Of a DNA stretch of 64,000 nucleotides, positions 55,101-62,546 are shown piece after piece; the stretch's first letter is position 1; each line of letters starts with the position of its first letter. The notes under the pieces were generated by a model. It did no database searches and was not told where the DNA came from. It worked only from the letters and a program-made list of their open reading frames with translations. The stretch comes from an uncultured Veillonella sp. (GTDB taxonomy: Bacteria > Bacillota > Negativicutes > Veillonellales > Veillonellaceae): positions 19,538 to 83,537 of the forward strand of contig NZ_URAR01000011.1 in NCBI RefSeq assembly GCF_900545795.1, read 5' to 3'. A program made the translations under genes and the position numbers.

Positions 55101-55847
55101 CAGTTGAAAGTAAGTAAGGATAATATCGTTAGTAGCATTAATCTATCAAAAGAAGGTGTTCAAATTAATGGTGATTTACTTCATATAACAGGTAAGACGG
55201 TATTTGAAAAAAACATTATAGCAAAAGATATGATACAGGCAAATGCTGTTACGGCGGACAAAATATCAGTAAACGATTTAGGGGCTATTAGTGCAAATTT
55301 AGGAACGGTAACTGCAGGGACAGTAAAAGGAGTCTCAATTATCGGCTCAACGTTTAGAAATGATAACAGCTCTTTTACTATAGATGCTAACGGCAATATA
55401 CGAGGTGCAACGCTAGATGCTAATAGTTTGTGGCTTAGTGGCTTACAATTTAGAGGTGCGGTTTCTGTTCAATACACTGTAAAAGATGGTGATTTATGTC
55501 CAATTCCAAATGGATATTCAGAAGGCGAATGCATATTCTTACCGTTATATTGCGAAAGCTACACGGCAGAAACGTATGACATGTACGATAGACAATATCC
55601 ACCCGATTGGCTAACAGAGAGGTACAAAAGAGGTTCTTTGATTAGTGCGAGGCCGTCTGCCAATGTAACAATGAGTTATGGGCACGGGACGTTTAAAACG
55701 TCAGAGCCATTATTGGGTGGCATTTATAATCGCGAGGCAGTTTGTTTAGGATATTCAAAAGCTACGAACAACTCAACAGTTAACAGACAGCCTGCATTAT
55801 TTTATCGTGGCTTTGTCCGAATCATGGTTTTAGGTATAAAGAGGTGA
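52188..55847 (+). CDS. Large tail tip protein (lambda J/GTA g15-like)
   Basis: This 1,219-residue protein is the central tail tip. Its N-terminal part (FGGSKNTTTRADKIGDFQINSASYGEVVPDVLGTTRVSGNVIYW) and the Phage-tail_3 region (about 220-420) match gpJ/GTA tip proteins. Fibronectin-like repeats follow at roughly 640-900, then a coiled stretch (920-1010) and a C-terminal domain with helical trimer features (NIIAKDMIQANAVTADKIS) and a Cys-containing receptor-like end. It probably contacts the host surface. Confidence 0.85.
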   Translation: MGFLFGGSKNTTTRADKIGDFQINSASYGEVVPDVLGTTRVSGNVIYWDDFTAHEHKQTQRTGKGGGSKHTNISYTYTVAAALALCEGPISGVGKVWVDKEVYDYPHPSIQLSLFNGAKGQSPWPYVQGKHPEKALPYSGLAYMAGVVDLGDRGSLPNYNFEVRGKLLNTGDGVDVNPADYIVHVLKSAGMSDVQIDGLDNYRKYCAAADMLISSPPSMSAEKAQSIINDIAEMTNAYLFWSNNKLKIVPLADEAINGWGPDKQIKYDLTHDDLIPGSDGQLVLYSRKDSSECYNQASVEFINRANSYEKEVVSFEVVADVQRNGLRPASVKQAHYLYTKKRAMYLAEQLAMKQLYAKNQYTFRLDWAFCRLEPGDLVTLTDDICQLNKQVVVITAVNEANDGQLEITAVGKPPGTYAPAKYDVHENERPFVDYNQAAPSITNLSIIQAPGDIAGDELLFGVTAPNGWGGCNVWVSDSGEAYKQIGTISRRARIGKLVSSLYEAATTGMIKMDYGELKSGTHLDAERGNTVCWLNGECLSYEKATLQANGNCLLSSIVRGQYGTLAIDHIPGEEIVRLDEALFRAPYRTEDIGKKIYIKCTSMNIFGGQEQDLSEVKAYEYTIRPYYIPEVSNLTLYTKYYDLGRGVKSFDVIATFKQPNISSFDTAEGWYRESGGEWKYGGTGNGQVVISGCELGKTYDVRVQVKDIHGNYSQGVTKSIQVVMKSEKPNAPQGFSVSFSDRAYFYWLEVRNADVDYYEVRADMNPGVTAGLIGRSNNTTFSTDTLINRQGKIYLYAHNPIKGYSAPSMVEYNVPQPQRIAEFNARYVIGGLVVEFPAIPGSCRGANVYIDGSAVLYMNNSVFVPLDAGVYTVKLAYVDIFGEGPQSDEKIVAVKDVIDKEAIKRIGISRDLLDESLNQTLNSLETLPGSIDGIVTKIDAANNSINSVVANLQGDPRESGYSAITQLYDSLQLKVSKDNIVSSINLSKEGVQINGDLLHITGKTVFEKNIIAKDMIQANAVTADKISVNDLGAISANLGTVTAGTVKGVSIIGSTFRNDNSSFTIDANGNIRGATLDANSLWLSGLQFRGAVSVQYTVKDGDLCPIPNGYSEGECIFLPLYCESYTAETYDMYDRQYPPDWLTERYKRGSLISARPSANVTMSYGHGTFKTSEPLLGGIYNREAVCLGYSKATNNSTVNRQPALFYRGFVRIMVLGIKR

Positions 55848-55851
55848 TAGG

Positions 55852-56160
55852 TTGTATTACATGTTTTCAAATAAAGATAATCTATGTTCAGCCGTTGGCA
55901 ATGACCCTATGCAAGACATGGAAGGATATACGATTATCGAAAGCGATGTAGAATATCCAATTAATAGGATTATTTTAGATGGTGGTACTATCAAAGTATT
56001 ACCCGACGAGGAGCCAAGAGAACCGCCAATTTTAGAAGAGCTTCCACCAGAAATTATAGAAGAAGAGGAACAAGACCCAATTATAGCCGAAATATTAGAG
56101 GCGATAGCTGGGATTAATGAGATTTTATTAACAGGAGGATTTGAAGATGACAGTTTATAA
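55852..56160 (+). CDS. Small acidic tail-associated protein
   Basis: The 102-residue product has a Pro/Glu-rich centre (EEPREPPILEELPPEIIEEEEQDP) and no known domain. The start is a TTG at 55852, six bases after AGAGGTG; an ATG at 55861 is too far. The end overlaps the next gene by 14 bases. Proteins like this often follow the tip gene in Veillonella-type prophages; function is unknown. Confidence 0.55.
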   Translation: MYYMFSNKDNLCSAVGNDPMQDMEGYTIIESDVEYPINRIILDGGTIKVLPDEEPREPPILEELPPEIIEEEEQDPIIAEILEAIAGINEILLTGGFEDDSL

Positions 56161-56314
56161 ATTTATGTTTCCAGTTTATGGTCGTTTAGTAATGAATGGG
56201 AGTTATACAGTAGATCCGGATGATAAACTCAAAAAGCAGGTTCCAGAAGTGTATGTACCTTATGTTTTAGAGTGGATTGCTAATTATCAAGAAAAAAGAG
56301 GGCTAGAAGGCTAG
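56147..56314 (+). CDS. 55-residue CD1375/XkdX-like phage protein
   Basis: A short protein begins MTVYKFMFPVYGRLVMNG and resembles the small CD1375/XkdX family found among fibre genes. ACAGGAGG precedes the ATG. It overlaps the previous gene. Confidence 0.6.
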   Translation: MTVYKFMFPVYGRLVMNGSYTVDPDDKLKKQVPEVYVPYVLEWIANYQEKRGLEG

Positions 56315-56331
56315 TCTTTTATTTATATGAA

Positions 56332-56360
56332 TTGTGATTTTAAATTCTGTATAGTAGAAT
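56332..56360 (+). promoter_or_regulatory. Promoter inside the tail operon
   Basis: TTGTGA (56332-56337) and TAGAAT (56355-56360) are 17 bases apart, upstream of the small zinc-ribbon gene. With the terminator at 56624 this makes an independent unit. Confidence 0.6.
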
Positions 56361-56384
56361 AAATTTATACAGGAGGCGCCTCTT

Positions 56385-56618
56385 ATGTTCCAGTTAGACG
56401 ATATTATAAAAATAAATAAGCATGGAGATATATATATCAGGTGCTTTAGTCATACGGGGCGCTCACAAGGTGTAAGGTGTCCACATTGTGGTGCTTATTC
56501 TAAAATAATATGGATTACACCGCATTTATCTAGGATTGATGGGGATTTTACTTATTATTCAAGAAGCTATGTATGTGATAATGGGCATCGATTTAAAGTA
56601 ATGGAAAATATAAGATAG
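56385..56618 (+). CDS. Zinc-ribbon moron-like protein
   Basis: The 77-residue product has Cys-x-x-Cys in RCPHCGAYSKIIW (about 31) and a later CDNGHRF (about 64), so it probably binds zinc through two Cys and Cys/His. The form recalls Ogr/Delta-type activators and other small regulators. It has AGGAGG before the ATG, its own promoter and its own terminator within a tail operon, as morons do. Function is unknown. Confidence 0.65.
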   Translation: MFQLDDIIKINKHGDIYIRCFSHTGRSQGVRCPHCGAYSKIIWITPHLSRIDGDFTYYSRSYVCDNGHRFKVMENIR

Positions 56619-56623
56619 ACAAT

Positions 56624-56649
56624 AAAAGCTACCTTCGGGTAGTTTTTTT
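56624..56649 (+). terminator. Intrinsic terminator after the zinc-ribbon gene
   Basis: GCTACC-TTCG-GGTAGT with a stable UUCG tetraloop is followed by seven T. Confidence 0.9.
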
Positions 56650-56672
56650 GTTTCTATCAGAAAGGAGAGCCT

Positions 56673-57077
56673 ATGAATGCTAAGAATGGCGTGCCTGAGT
56701 ATGATATTTACATTAATCAAGGTGATGATTTTTATTCTACTGTAAAGCTATCTATGGGCGATGAAGAGGTCCCTTTAGATATTAGTGACTGTGAGTTTAA
56801 GTTTGCCGGACGTTATTCGCTTAGTGATAAAAAGCTAGCATTTGAAGGTAGTGTAGAAAAGTTGGATACTAGCACTATTAAGCTTTATATTTCAAATGAA
56901 GTTACTGGGCAGCTATCAGCTAATACCGATTATAAGTCTTATCGTAAGCTTTACTATGATGTACAAATGATTCGAGCTAGAAGAGAGCGTCGTATTTTAC
57001 AAGGTATTGCTTATTTATCGGCCGGAACAGCATATAAGGTGGTGAATAAGGATGACAGACAATCGGATAGAGGTTGA
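56673..57077 (+). CDS. Probable baseplate/fibre-support protein (BppU-like)
   Basis: This 134-residue beta-rich protein begins MNAKNGVPEYDIYINQGDDFYST. Its pattern (polarised strands with IYINQGDDF) resembles N-terminal domains of upper baseplate proteins. GAAAGGAGAG precedes the ATG. It overlaps the next gene by 26 bases. Confidence 0.55.
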   Translation: MNAKNGVPEYDIYINQGDDFYSTVKLSMGDEEVPLDISDCEFKFAGRYSLSDKKLAFEGSVEKLDTSTIKLYISNEVTGQLSANTDYKSYRKLYYDVQMIRARRERRILQGIAYLSAGTAYKVVNKDDRQSDRG

Positions 57078-57288
57078 GATTAAAAAAGATGCGCGTATAG
57101 ATGCAAAACTAGGTGACCTAGAACAGATTAATTTAGTTGTTGGGGAAGGAAAGGAGTTTGCTCAAGAACTATATGTTGCCAAGGGTAAACTAGGAATTAC
57201 ATATGGGAATGAGGTTAATGAACTGCCTTATGACTTAGATCCCACTGATTTTTTAGCTATGTATACATTAAAACGAGGGGGAATTTAG
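57052..57288 (+). CDS. Small phage protein between fibre genes
   Basis: The 78-residue product is acidic (EVEIKKDARIDAKLGDLEQINLVV) and continues directly into the next gene (stop and start abut). It may be a fibre adaptor; no family is recognised. Confidence 0.55.
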   Translation: MTDNRIEVEIKKDARIDAKLGDLEQINLVVGEGKEFAQELYVAKGKLGITYGNEVNELPYDLDPTDFLAMYTLKRGGI

Positions 57289-57747
57289 ATGACTTTAATT
57301 GAACGTATCACAAAATTTGCACAACAAGTAGGTACTGATATTGGTGCTTTAACGAAGCGTATTGGTAATACGAGTACGCTTACAACTACTAATAAAGGTA
57401 ATGTTGTAGATGCTATTAATGAAGTGAAGAGTACTGTAGATAACCTTGATTTAGGTTTAAATGAAACTACTGTAACTAATATTGCAACTCAAAAAGCTAA
57501 GGAAGAAGTTGCCAAAGTAGTTGGAGGGGCGCCAGCAGCCTTTGACACTTTGAAGGAATTAGCGGATGCTTTTGAAGATGGAAGTTCTATAACGCAGTCT
57601 GTTGTTGAAGGCCTTAATAGCCGATTAAGATTTGATGAGGCTCAAATCTTAAATGTTACTCAAAAATTACAAGCTTGTAACAATTTGGGGATTGGGGACC
57701 CTGATGTAGATTTAGTTGCTATTTATAATGCTGCTAAAGGAGCATAA
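57289..57747 (+). CDS. Short tail fibre protein
   Basis: The 152-residue product has heptad-like repeats (TTTNKGNVVDAINEVKSTVDNL) typical of trimeric fibre shafts. It lies between baseplate and long fibre genes and starts directly after the previous stop with GGGGGAATT upstream. Role is inferred. Confidence 0.65.
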   Translation: MTLIERITKFAQQVGTDIGALTKRIGNTSTLTTTNKGNVVDAINEVKSTVDNLDLGLNETTVTNIATQKAKEEVAKVVGGAPAAFDTLKELADAFEDGSSITQSVVEGLNSRLRFDEAQILNVTQKLQACNNLGIGDPDVDLVAIYNAAKGA

Positions 57748-57749
57748 TC

Positions 57750-58802
57750 ATGTTGTCAAAATCACTAGAGCAAGTTGTTTCTGAAATAGGTAATGACATT
57801 AAAAATATAAAGAGAGAAACAAATGAAAATCTTGAATCAATAGATGTTATAAAGGCAGATAAAGCTATAGTGGATAAGTTGAGTGCTGAGATAGATAAAA
57901 AGATGCCTATAAGTGGCGGCACGTTTAAAGGCTCACCAATTGTAGATAATCCTAATGGTTGGAGTAACATAATTTTTAAGAGTGATAATGGGGAGCAAAG
58001 TGAAATTGAAGATACTCCACGTTCGAGTGGTAGTAACACTATTGTTGGCTTTATCAGACGTGACGAAAGTGGTAAAGTCATAGCTAATGTTCGAGTACCT
58101 CATAAGTTTGATACATTAGCTACTTTAGGAGATAGAACATCTATTGATGGTAAAGTAGGAGCGACATCACTTCACAGTATTATGCACCGCTATCCTGATA
58201 ATTCAGGCGGTTGGAGGGGATTAAGCAATCCTCAATGGAATCAGAAAGGGATGTTTAGTTGTTACTTTGCAGGTGGTACTTATTTTGAGAACCAACCAAC
58301 AATGTATGGGCAACTCATCAACTTACCACCAAGTGCCAATATAAATAGTCAGGAGACAGCACAAATATGGATTGAACAAGCGTCAGGACATATTTGGTTT
58401 AGAGGTGCTAATGGGAGTACCGCAGGTAACTTGAGAGATAACTCATTTAAAAAAGTTGCGACTATAGACGACATCAACAATTTAAGTGGTAGACGTTATA
58501 TAACTGAAGAAGCCTTTGATAATGGAACAGGTGGATTTTATCGCATATGGTCTGATGGTTGGTGCGAACAAGGTGGTTATGTAGGTGGTAAAGGGTCGTA
58601 TAATAGGATAAATTTCTACAAGGCTTATCGTAGAAATCCTATAGTGGTTGCAACAGTTATAGCAGATCGAGATGCATACTTAGATCAATATAATGCGAAT
58701 CCTGCTATAAACAATGTAACAACTACAAGCTTTCAGACTGCCATTAAAGATACTAATAGGGTTTCAGGGTGGCATTGGATAGCAATGGGGTATAAAGCAT
58801 GA
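57750..58802 (+). CDS. Tail fibre/receptor-binding protein
   Basis: The 350-residue product has an N-terminal coiled coil (about 1-60) and a C-terminal knob with Trp- and Tyr-rich segments (GWCEQGGYVGGKGSYNRINFYKAYRRNP, then GWHWIAMGYKA at the end) as in fibres that recognise surface sugars. AAAGGAG precedes the ATG by six bases. It is the likely host-range determinant. The end overlaps the next gene by four bases. Confidence 0.78.
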   Translation: MLSKSLEQVVSEIGNDIKNIKRETNENLESIDVIKADKAIVDKLSAEIDKKMPISGGTFKGSPIVDNPNGWSNIIFKSDNGEQSEIEDTPRSSGSNTIVGFIRRDESGKVIANVRVPHKFDTLATLGDRTSIDGKVGATSLHSIMHRYPDNSGGWRGLSNPQWNQKGMFSCYFAGGTYFENQPTMYGQLINLPPSANINSQETAQIWIEQASGHIWFRGANGSTAGNLRDNSFKKVATIDDINNLSGRRYITEEAFDNGTGGFYRIWSDGWCEQGGYVGGKGSYNRINFYKAYRRNPIVVATVIADRDAYLDQYNANPAINNVTTTSFQTAIKDTNRVSGWHWIAMGYKA

Positions 58803-59095
58803 TAGGTACAAAAATATATAAAGACAATTTAGATAATTACACCGAAGTTGCAAAGTGGTGTAACGCCAATAATGCGATGATTGTGGAACGTGAGGGATAC
58901 TATGAGGTAGTATCTACTGAACCTCATGTTCCAACTAAAGACGAACTCAAGTCAAAGCTTAAAGAAGAGCTTGAGACAATTAAAAGTGCATACATTGGGG
59001 CTTCGCTAATGGAAAATAATAAAGATGAATTAGTTAAGCTTTATAAAGAGAAGGTGGATGAGCTTAAATTGCTTGAGCAAGAAAGAGAGGTGTAG
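58799..59095 (+). CDS. Tail fibre assembly-type protein
   Basis: This 98-residue protein directly follows the fibre gene with an ATGA overlap. It has an N-terminal compact part (YTEVAKWCNANNAMIVEREGYYEVV) and a charged helical end. Position suggests a fibre-assembly or capping protein. Confidence 0.6.
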   Translation: MIGTKIYKDNLDNYTEVAKWCNANNAMIVEREGYYEVVSTEPHVPTKDELKSKLKEELETIKSAYIGASLMENNKDELVKLYKEKVDELKLLEQEREV

Positions 59096-59096
59096 C

Positions 59097-59366
59097 TTGA
59101 ATTTTAGATTGGAAGATATACTTACACTTCTTAGTATAATTGCAATTATTTCTGTGTGGATTGATAGAGCTGCATTATCCGCGATTAGGCTAAAGCTTGA
59201 TAATATTGAGCGTTCAACCAATGAAATAAAAGTAGAAATTGCTCAGGTTAGACAAGACCAACATATGGCGGATAATCGGATTACTAAGCTTGAAGAATCT
59301 GTAAAGAGTGCACATAAACGCATTGATGAAATGCAAGAGCATTGTGACAAAATGCATTTAGAGTAG
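59097..59366 (+). CDS. Membrane-anchored coiled-coil protein of the lysis region (holin/XhlA-like)
   Basis: The 89-residue product starts at TTG 59097, six bases after AGAGAGG. It has one hydrophobic segment near the start (ILTLLSIIAIISVWI) followed by a coiled coil (DNIERSTNEIKVEIAQV and KLEESVKSAHKRIDEM). This form resembles haemolysin XhlA-type proteins that work with holins. Confidence 0.65.
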   Translation: MNFRLEDILTLLSIIAIISVWIDRAALSAIRLKLDNIERSTNEIKVEIAQVRQDQHMADNRITKLEESVKSAHKRIDEMQEHCDKMHLE

Positions 59367-59375
59367 GGAGGGCCT

Positions 59376-59711
59376 ATGAATAAAAAGGTGCTCATTAATA
59401 AGCTAAAGGGGATATATAATAGCATACGAATTGCTAATGTTAAGCCTACGGGCGTGTTGGCAACAAGGGCACTAGTGGGATTACTTCTAGTGCCTATTTT
59501 AGTAGTCATTATGGCTTATGTTATTGCTTTTTATAAAGGTTTTGTTAGCGATGATACGGGTAAAGTAATTGATGTAGGCATTAAAATTGTTGACCATATT
59601 TTTATTCCGACCGTTTTAACTGCTATTGTAGGATTTCTCGCACTTTGGATAGATAAAAATGGGAATGGAATCCCCGATAAGTTAGAAGAGAATGATAAAA
59701 AGCCACTCTAA
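59376..59711 (+). CDS. Phage holin
   Basis: The 111-residue product has two hydrophobic segments (about 31-54 and 70-92), a charged C-terminus (EENDKKP) and GGGAGGG before the ATG. It lies directly before the amidase gene, as holins do, and would form membrane lesions at the end of infection. Confidence 0.75.
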   Translation: MNKKVLINKLKGIYNSIRIANVKPTGVLATRALVGLLLVPILVVIMAYVIAFYKGFVSDDTGKVIDVGIKIVDHIFIPTVLTAIVGFLALWIDKNGNGIPDKLEENDKKPL

Positions 59712-59725
59712 CTACTAGAGTGGCT
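59701..59725. other. Hairpin over the holin stop codon
   Basis: AGCCACTCT pairs perfectly with AGAGTGGCT around AACTACT. There is no T run on the + strand, so it is not a normal terminator there; it may tune the ratio of holin to amidase. Confidence 0.6.
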
Positions 59726-59753
59726 GAATTATTGTATAAGGAGGTTAAGGTAT

Positions 59754-60266
59754 ATGAAAGTATTTATTAATCCTGGTCATGATAGAGTATACGATAGCGG
59801 TGCAATTAATTCCGTTACAGGAGCCCGTGAATGTGATATAGTAGCTAAAGCGGGTAAATTGCTAGCTGGTTATTTACAGACTGCAGGATTAGAGGTAAGG
59901 ACATTACAAGATGATAGTTTAGCGTTGGTTTGCGCTGAGAGCAATGAGTGGGGCGCAGATTTATTTATCAGCCTACACTGTAATGCATTTAACACGCAGG
60001 CTCGAGGCACCGAAACGTATTATAAATCATTTAACGGCCAACGATTGGCAGGCTTTATCCAATCACAGATTATACGTAGTGTGAAGACCATAGATCGTGG
60101 TTGTAAAACGGGTAATTTGTATGTGTTGAATAACACTGATGCAGTTGCGGTACTTGTTGAGATGGCGTTTATCGACAACATGGAAGACTTAGTATTGTTA
60201 GAGCAACAATTAGATAAAATTGTGCGTTCTATAGCACGAGGTATTACGGATTATTGGTCTGCATAG
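59754..60266 (+). CDS. N-acetylmuramoyl-L-alanine amidase (phage endolysin)
   Basis: This 170-residue Amidase_3 enzyme cuts the amide bond between muramic acid and L-Ala. Zn ligands are His9 (NPGHD), Glu26 (ARECDI) and His75 (SLHCNA), and Glu136 (LVEMAF) is the likely catalytic base. There is no signal peptide and no wall-binding domain, as in diderm phages that depend on a holin. AGGAGG lies upstream of the ATG. Confidence 0.9.
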   Translation: MKVFINPGHDRVYDSGAINSVTGARECDIVAKAGKLLAGYLQTAGLEVRTLQDDSLALVCAESNEWGADLFISLHCNAFNTQARGTETYYKSFNGQRLAGFIQSQIIRSVKTIDRGCKTGNLYVLNNTDAVAVLVEMAFIDNMEDLVLLEQQLDKIVRSIARGITDYWSA

Positions 60267-60279
60267 AGGCGGTGATAAC

Positions 60280-60828
60280 ATGCCTAGTAAAAGGTTATTA
60301 TATTTAGCTTGTGTAGCCATGATTATTGGATTAATTATATTGGGAGTTGGATATAAATTACAAGTTGATAAACAAGAGCCTAAAATAGTTACTACTGATA
60401 CATTACAAGATACAAAGGCCTTATCTAAGAGCATCAACGTTACACCTGCTACAGCAGTGCAAATCCAGCGTGAGATACAGCACATAAAAGAGCCTACAGT
60501 TACATATTATGTACAGGCCCCTGATGTAGCGACTGCAACTAAACAAACACAGCAGGCAATTAATAATAAAAGCGAGTCATTGCCCGTGGTAGTTACAGCT
60601 AAAAGTGACCGAACTGTAGTTACACCTAATGAGCAACAACAAAAGGTTGATGTGTATAAAATCAATCTTAATAAGGCACATAAGATTAAAGCAGGGATAA
60701 CGGTGATTGACGATAAATCATATGCTACTGTTGGCTATCAAGCAGGCAAATTTGATAGTATGGTACATTTTAAAACTGATGGTAAAATTAAAGGAGCAAC
60801 TGTACTTTATACAGTTGCTCAATGGTAG
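60280..60828 (+). CDS. Spanin-like inner-membrane protein of the lysis cassette
   Basis: The 182-residue product has one N-terminal hydrophobic segment (about 5-25, YLACVAMIIGLIILGVGY), then a soluble Thr/Gln-rich region (about 30-120) and a compact end. It follows the endolysin gene, where diderm phages carry spanins that disrupt the outer membrane. No overlapping outer-membrane lipoprotein partner was found, and no lipobox is seen. An alternative is a moron envelope protein. Confidence 0.5.
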   Translation: MPSKRLLYLACVAMIIGLIILGVGYKLQVDKQEPKIVTTDTLQDTKALSKSINVTPATAVQIQREIQHIKEPTVTYYVQAPDVATATKQTQQAINNKSESLPVVVTAKSDRTVVTPNEQQQKVDVYKINLNKAHKIKAGITVIDDKSYATVGYQAGKFDSMVHFKTDGKIKGATVLYTVAQW

Positions 60829-61208
60829 ATTAGAATTTGTACAATGGTAAAGGATTTATTATTTGTCGGCTCACAGTATGTTAAGTTAAATATATCATCT
60901 ATTAAAAATTTAGTTGAAGAAGTGAGTTAAAATGATTTAATTGGAGTTTATATCTTCCCTATAGCACCCACTAAGGCTATAAAGCCTTATAAATACAGGC
61001 TTTGCCATTCACAGCAGAATAATTGCAGAAGCATTAAAAACCCAGTAACCACCGTGGTTACTGGGTTCTTTTATTTTATAAAGAGAGTTGAAAGAGAGAT
61101 TTCGATTTCTTGAGTAGATACTTATAATATGATATAAAGTTAATAGATGATAATTTTATAAAAAGACTTTTGCGATGATAGTAGAAGACGTAAAGGGGGC
61201 TACAAAAT
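60829..61208. other. Prophage right edge and intergenic region
   Basis: The stretch holds a small hairpin AAGGCT-ATAA-AGCCTT (60973-60988), an unsupported 28-codon frame from 60844, and a strong terminator at 61039-61070. The right attachment site probably lies here, but without a left copy it cannot be located. Confidence 0.5.
61039..61070 (+). terminator. Strong intrinsic terminator at the prophage right edge
   Basis: AACCCAGTAACCA (61039-61051) pairs perfectly with TGGTTACTGGGTT (61055-61067), loop CCG, tail CTTTTA. An A run before it suggests use on the minus strand as well. Confidence 0.85.
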
Positions 61209-61403
61209 ATGGCGGAAAAGTTTAAATGTCCTGTTTGTGGAGCGTTAACTGTAGATGAGCCTGGATACTATTCTCTTTGTGAAGTCTGTAATTGGGAGGA
61301 TGATCCGGTACAGTATATGTATCCTGACCGGGGAGGCGGCGCTAATCAAATGTCATTAAATCAAGCTCGTGAAGGATATAAGCGTGGCGAAAAGGTAATT
61401 TAA
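61209..61403 (+). CDS. CPCC-type cysteine-rich small protein
   Basis: The 64-residue product has CPVCG near residue 8, YSLCEVCNWEDDPVQ near 21 and GGGANQMSLNQAR near 43, the pattern of the cysteine-rich CPCC domain that likely binds zinc. Such proteins are common alone or fused in bacteria and often lie near toxin-immunity loci. AAAGGGGG precedes the ATG. It has its own terminator. Role is unknown. Confidence 0.8.
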   Translation: MAEKFKCPVCGALTVDEPGYYSLCEVCNWEDDPVQYMYPDRGGGANQMSLNQAREGYKRGEKVI

Positions 61404-61711
61404 TTATGGAATTATTAAGCACTCATTGATTTGAGTGCTTTTTTATGGTCATTTGTAAATCTAATACACACAGGCATAAGATTTCGTATTATAATATAAT
61501 TTATATATGTGATACAGTTAGTATGAGTTATTAGGTAGGTAATAATTTATTATAAATAAACTTAAGCTTAGCTATAGATTATTTGAAAATTAATACATAG
61601 TATAGCCCGATAAGGACTCAAAAATGTATTGATATAAAGCATATCTTATGATGAAACATAATAAGAAAGAGTTAGATAAAGTTAGTTGTATATTTTACAA
61701 GGAGGCTATGT
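61404..61711. other. Intergenic region before the sulfurtransferase gene
   Basis: Apart from the terminator at 61417 the sequence is AT-rich. No gene or regulatory element was identified with confidence before AAGGAGG at 61699-61705. Confidence 0.5.
61417..61444 (+). terminator. Intrinsic terminator after the CPCC gene
   Basis: AAGCACTCA (61417-61425) pairs with TGAGTGCTT (61432-61440), followed by six T. Confidence 0.88.
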
Positions 61712-62533
61712 ATGAAAAATTTTATTACACCAAGCGAATTAGCTAATTTAGATGTAACACCAATTATTCTTGATGTTCGCGGCACAGAGGCTTATGCTAA
61801 AGGTCATATAAAAGGAGCCTTTCCTATCGATTTGGATGGCGATTTATCTGGTCCTGTAGATGTGCATGGAGGCCGCCATCCGCTTCCTAATATGGACGAA
61901 TTTGCTAAGAAAATGGAATCGCTAGGTATTTTAAAAGATAGTACTGTTGTAATCTGTGATGAGTGGATTTTTCTAGCCGGTCGACTTTGGTGGATGCTTC
62001 GTTATATTGGGGTTACAAATGTAAAGGTGTTGTTAGGAGGCATAGGGCGTTGGGTAAAAGAAGGTTATGAATTAGTGACTGAGGAGACGGCTATGCCAGA
62101 GAGTGTAGGCGTATTAGAATATCGCTTGCAACCTCATATGGTAATGAGTCGCGCTGAAGTGCTTGCTAGTAGCGAAACTGGTAGCCATATTATAATTGAT
62201 GCGCGGGCTGAGGAACGCTATGATGGGAGTGTTATTGACACCTTTGATGGCATGACGGGGCATATTCCGACAGCTATTAATTATTTCTGGGGCCGTTGTT
62301 ATACAGCTGAAGGTATTAAAACGATAGATGAGTTAAAGGTAATGTTTAAAGATATTTTACAGGTAGAAAAACCTATTGTATCTTATTGTGGTTCAGGTAT
62401 TACAGCTTGCTTAGCCATGTTGGCTATGGATGAAGTGGGGATTGATTCAGCCCTTTATGTAGGCAGCTCTAGCGATTGGGTTACCTATGAAAATTTCCCA
62501 ATTAAGACCGGTCGTGAAGTGTTAGAAAAATAA
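61712..62533 (+). CDS. Thiosulfate/3-mercaptopyruvate sulfurtransferase (two-domain rhodanese)
   Basis: This 273-residue protein has two rhodanese domains (about 1-130 and 145-273). The second carries the active-site loop YCGSGITA with Cys226; the first has CDEWIFLAGR at the equivalent site. CGSGxTA points to the SseA/3-mercaptopyruvate type or a thiosulfate type. It moves sulfane sulfur to thiophilic acceptors. AAGGAGG precedes the ATG. It is followed after 14 bases by a LysR gene. Confidence 0.88.
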   Translation: MKNFITPSELANLDVTPIILDVRGTEAYAKGHIKGAFPIDLDGDLSGPVDVHGGRHPLPNMDEFAKKMESLGILKDSTVVICDEWIFLAGRLWWMLRYIGVTNVKVLLGGIGRWVKEGYELVTEETAMPESVGVLEYRLQPHMVMSRAEVLASSETGSHIIIDARAEERYDGSVIDTFDGMTGHIPTAINYFWGRCYTAEGIKTIDELKVMFKDILQVEKPIVSYCGSGITACLAMLAMDEVGIDSALYVGSSSDWVTYENFPIKTGREVLEK

Positions 62534-62546
62534 GGAGAATAATATC

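Larger units (their letters stand above)
33918..60828 (+). mobile_element. Siphovirus-type prophage lacking its left (lysogeny/replication) arm
   Basis: The order is early accessory genes, late regulator, packaging, head, MuF-toxin, tail, fibres and lysis, almost all on one strand and almost all intact. There is no integrase, repressor, antirepressor, helicase or recombinase. The left edge abuts ssb. The right edge falls between the spanin-like gene (ends 60828) and the host-like CPCC gene (61209). No attachment repeat could be identified because the left end is missing. Confidence 0.9.

Noticed and set aside
60844..60930. 28-codon frame after the spanin-like gene
   Set aside because: It lacks a ribosome binding site and has no recognisable content.
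60829..61208. Right prophage attachment site
   Set aside because: No partner repeat can be found because the left prophage end is missing, and no tRNA gene lies here.
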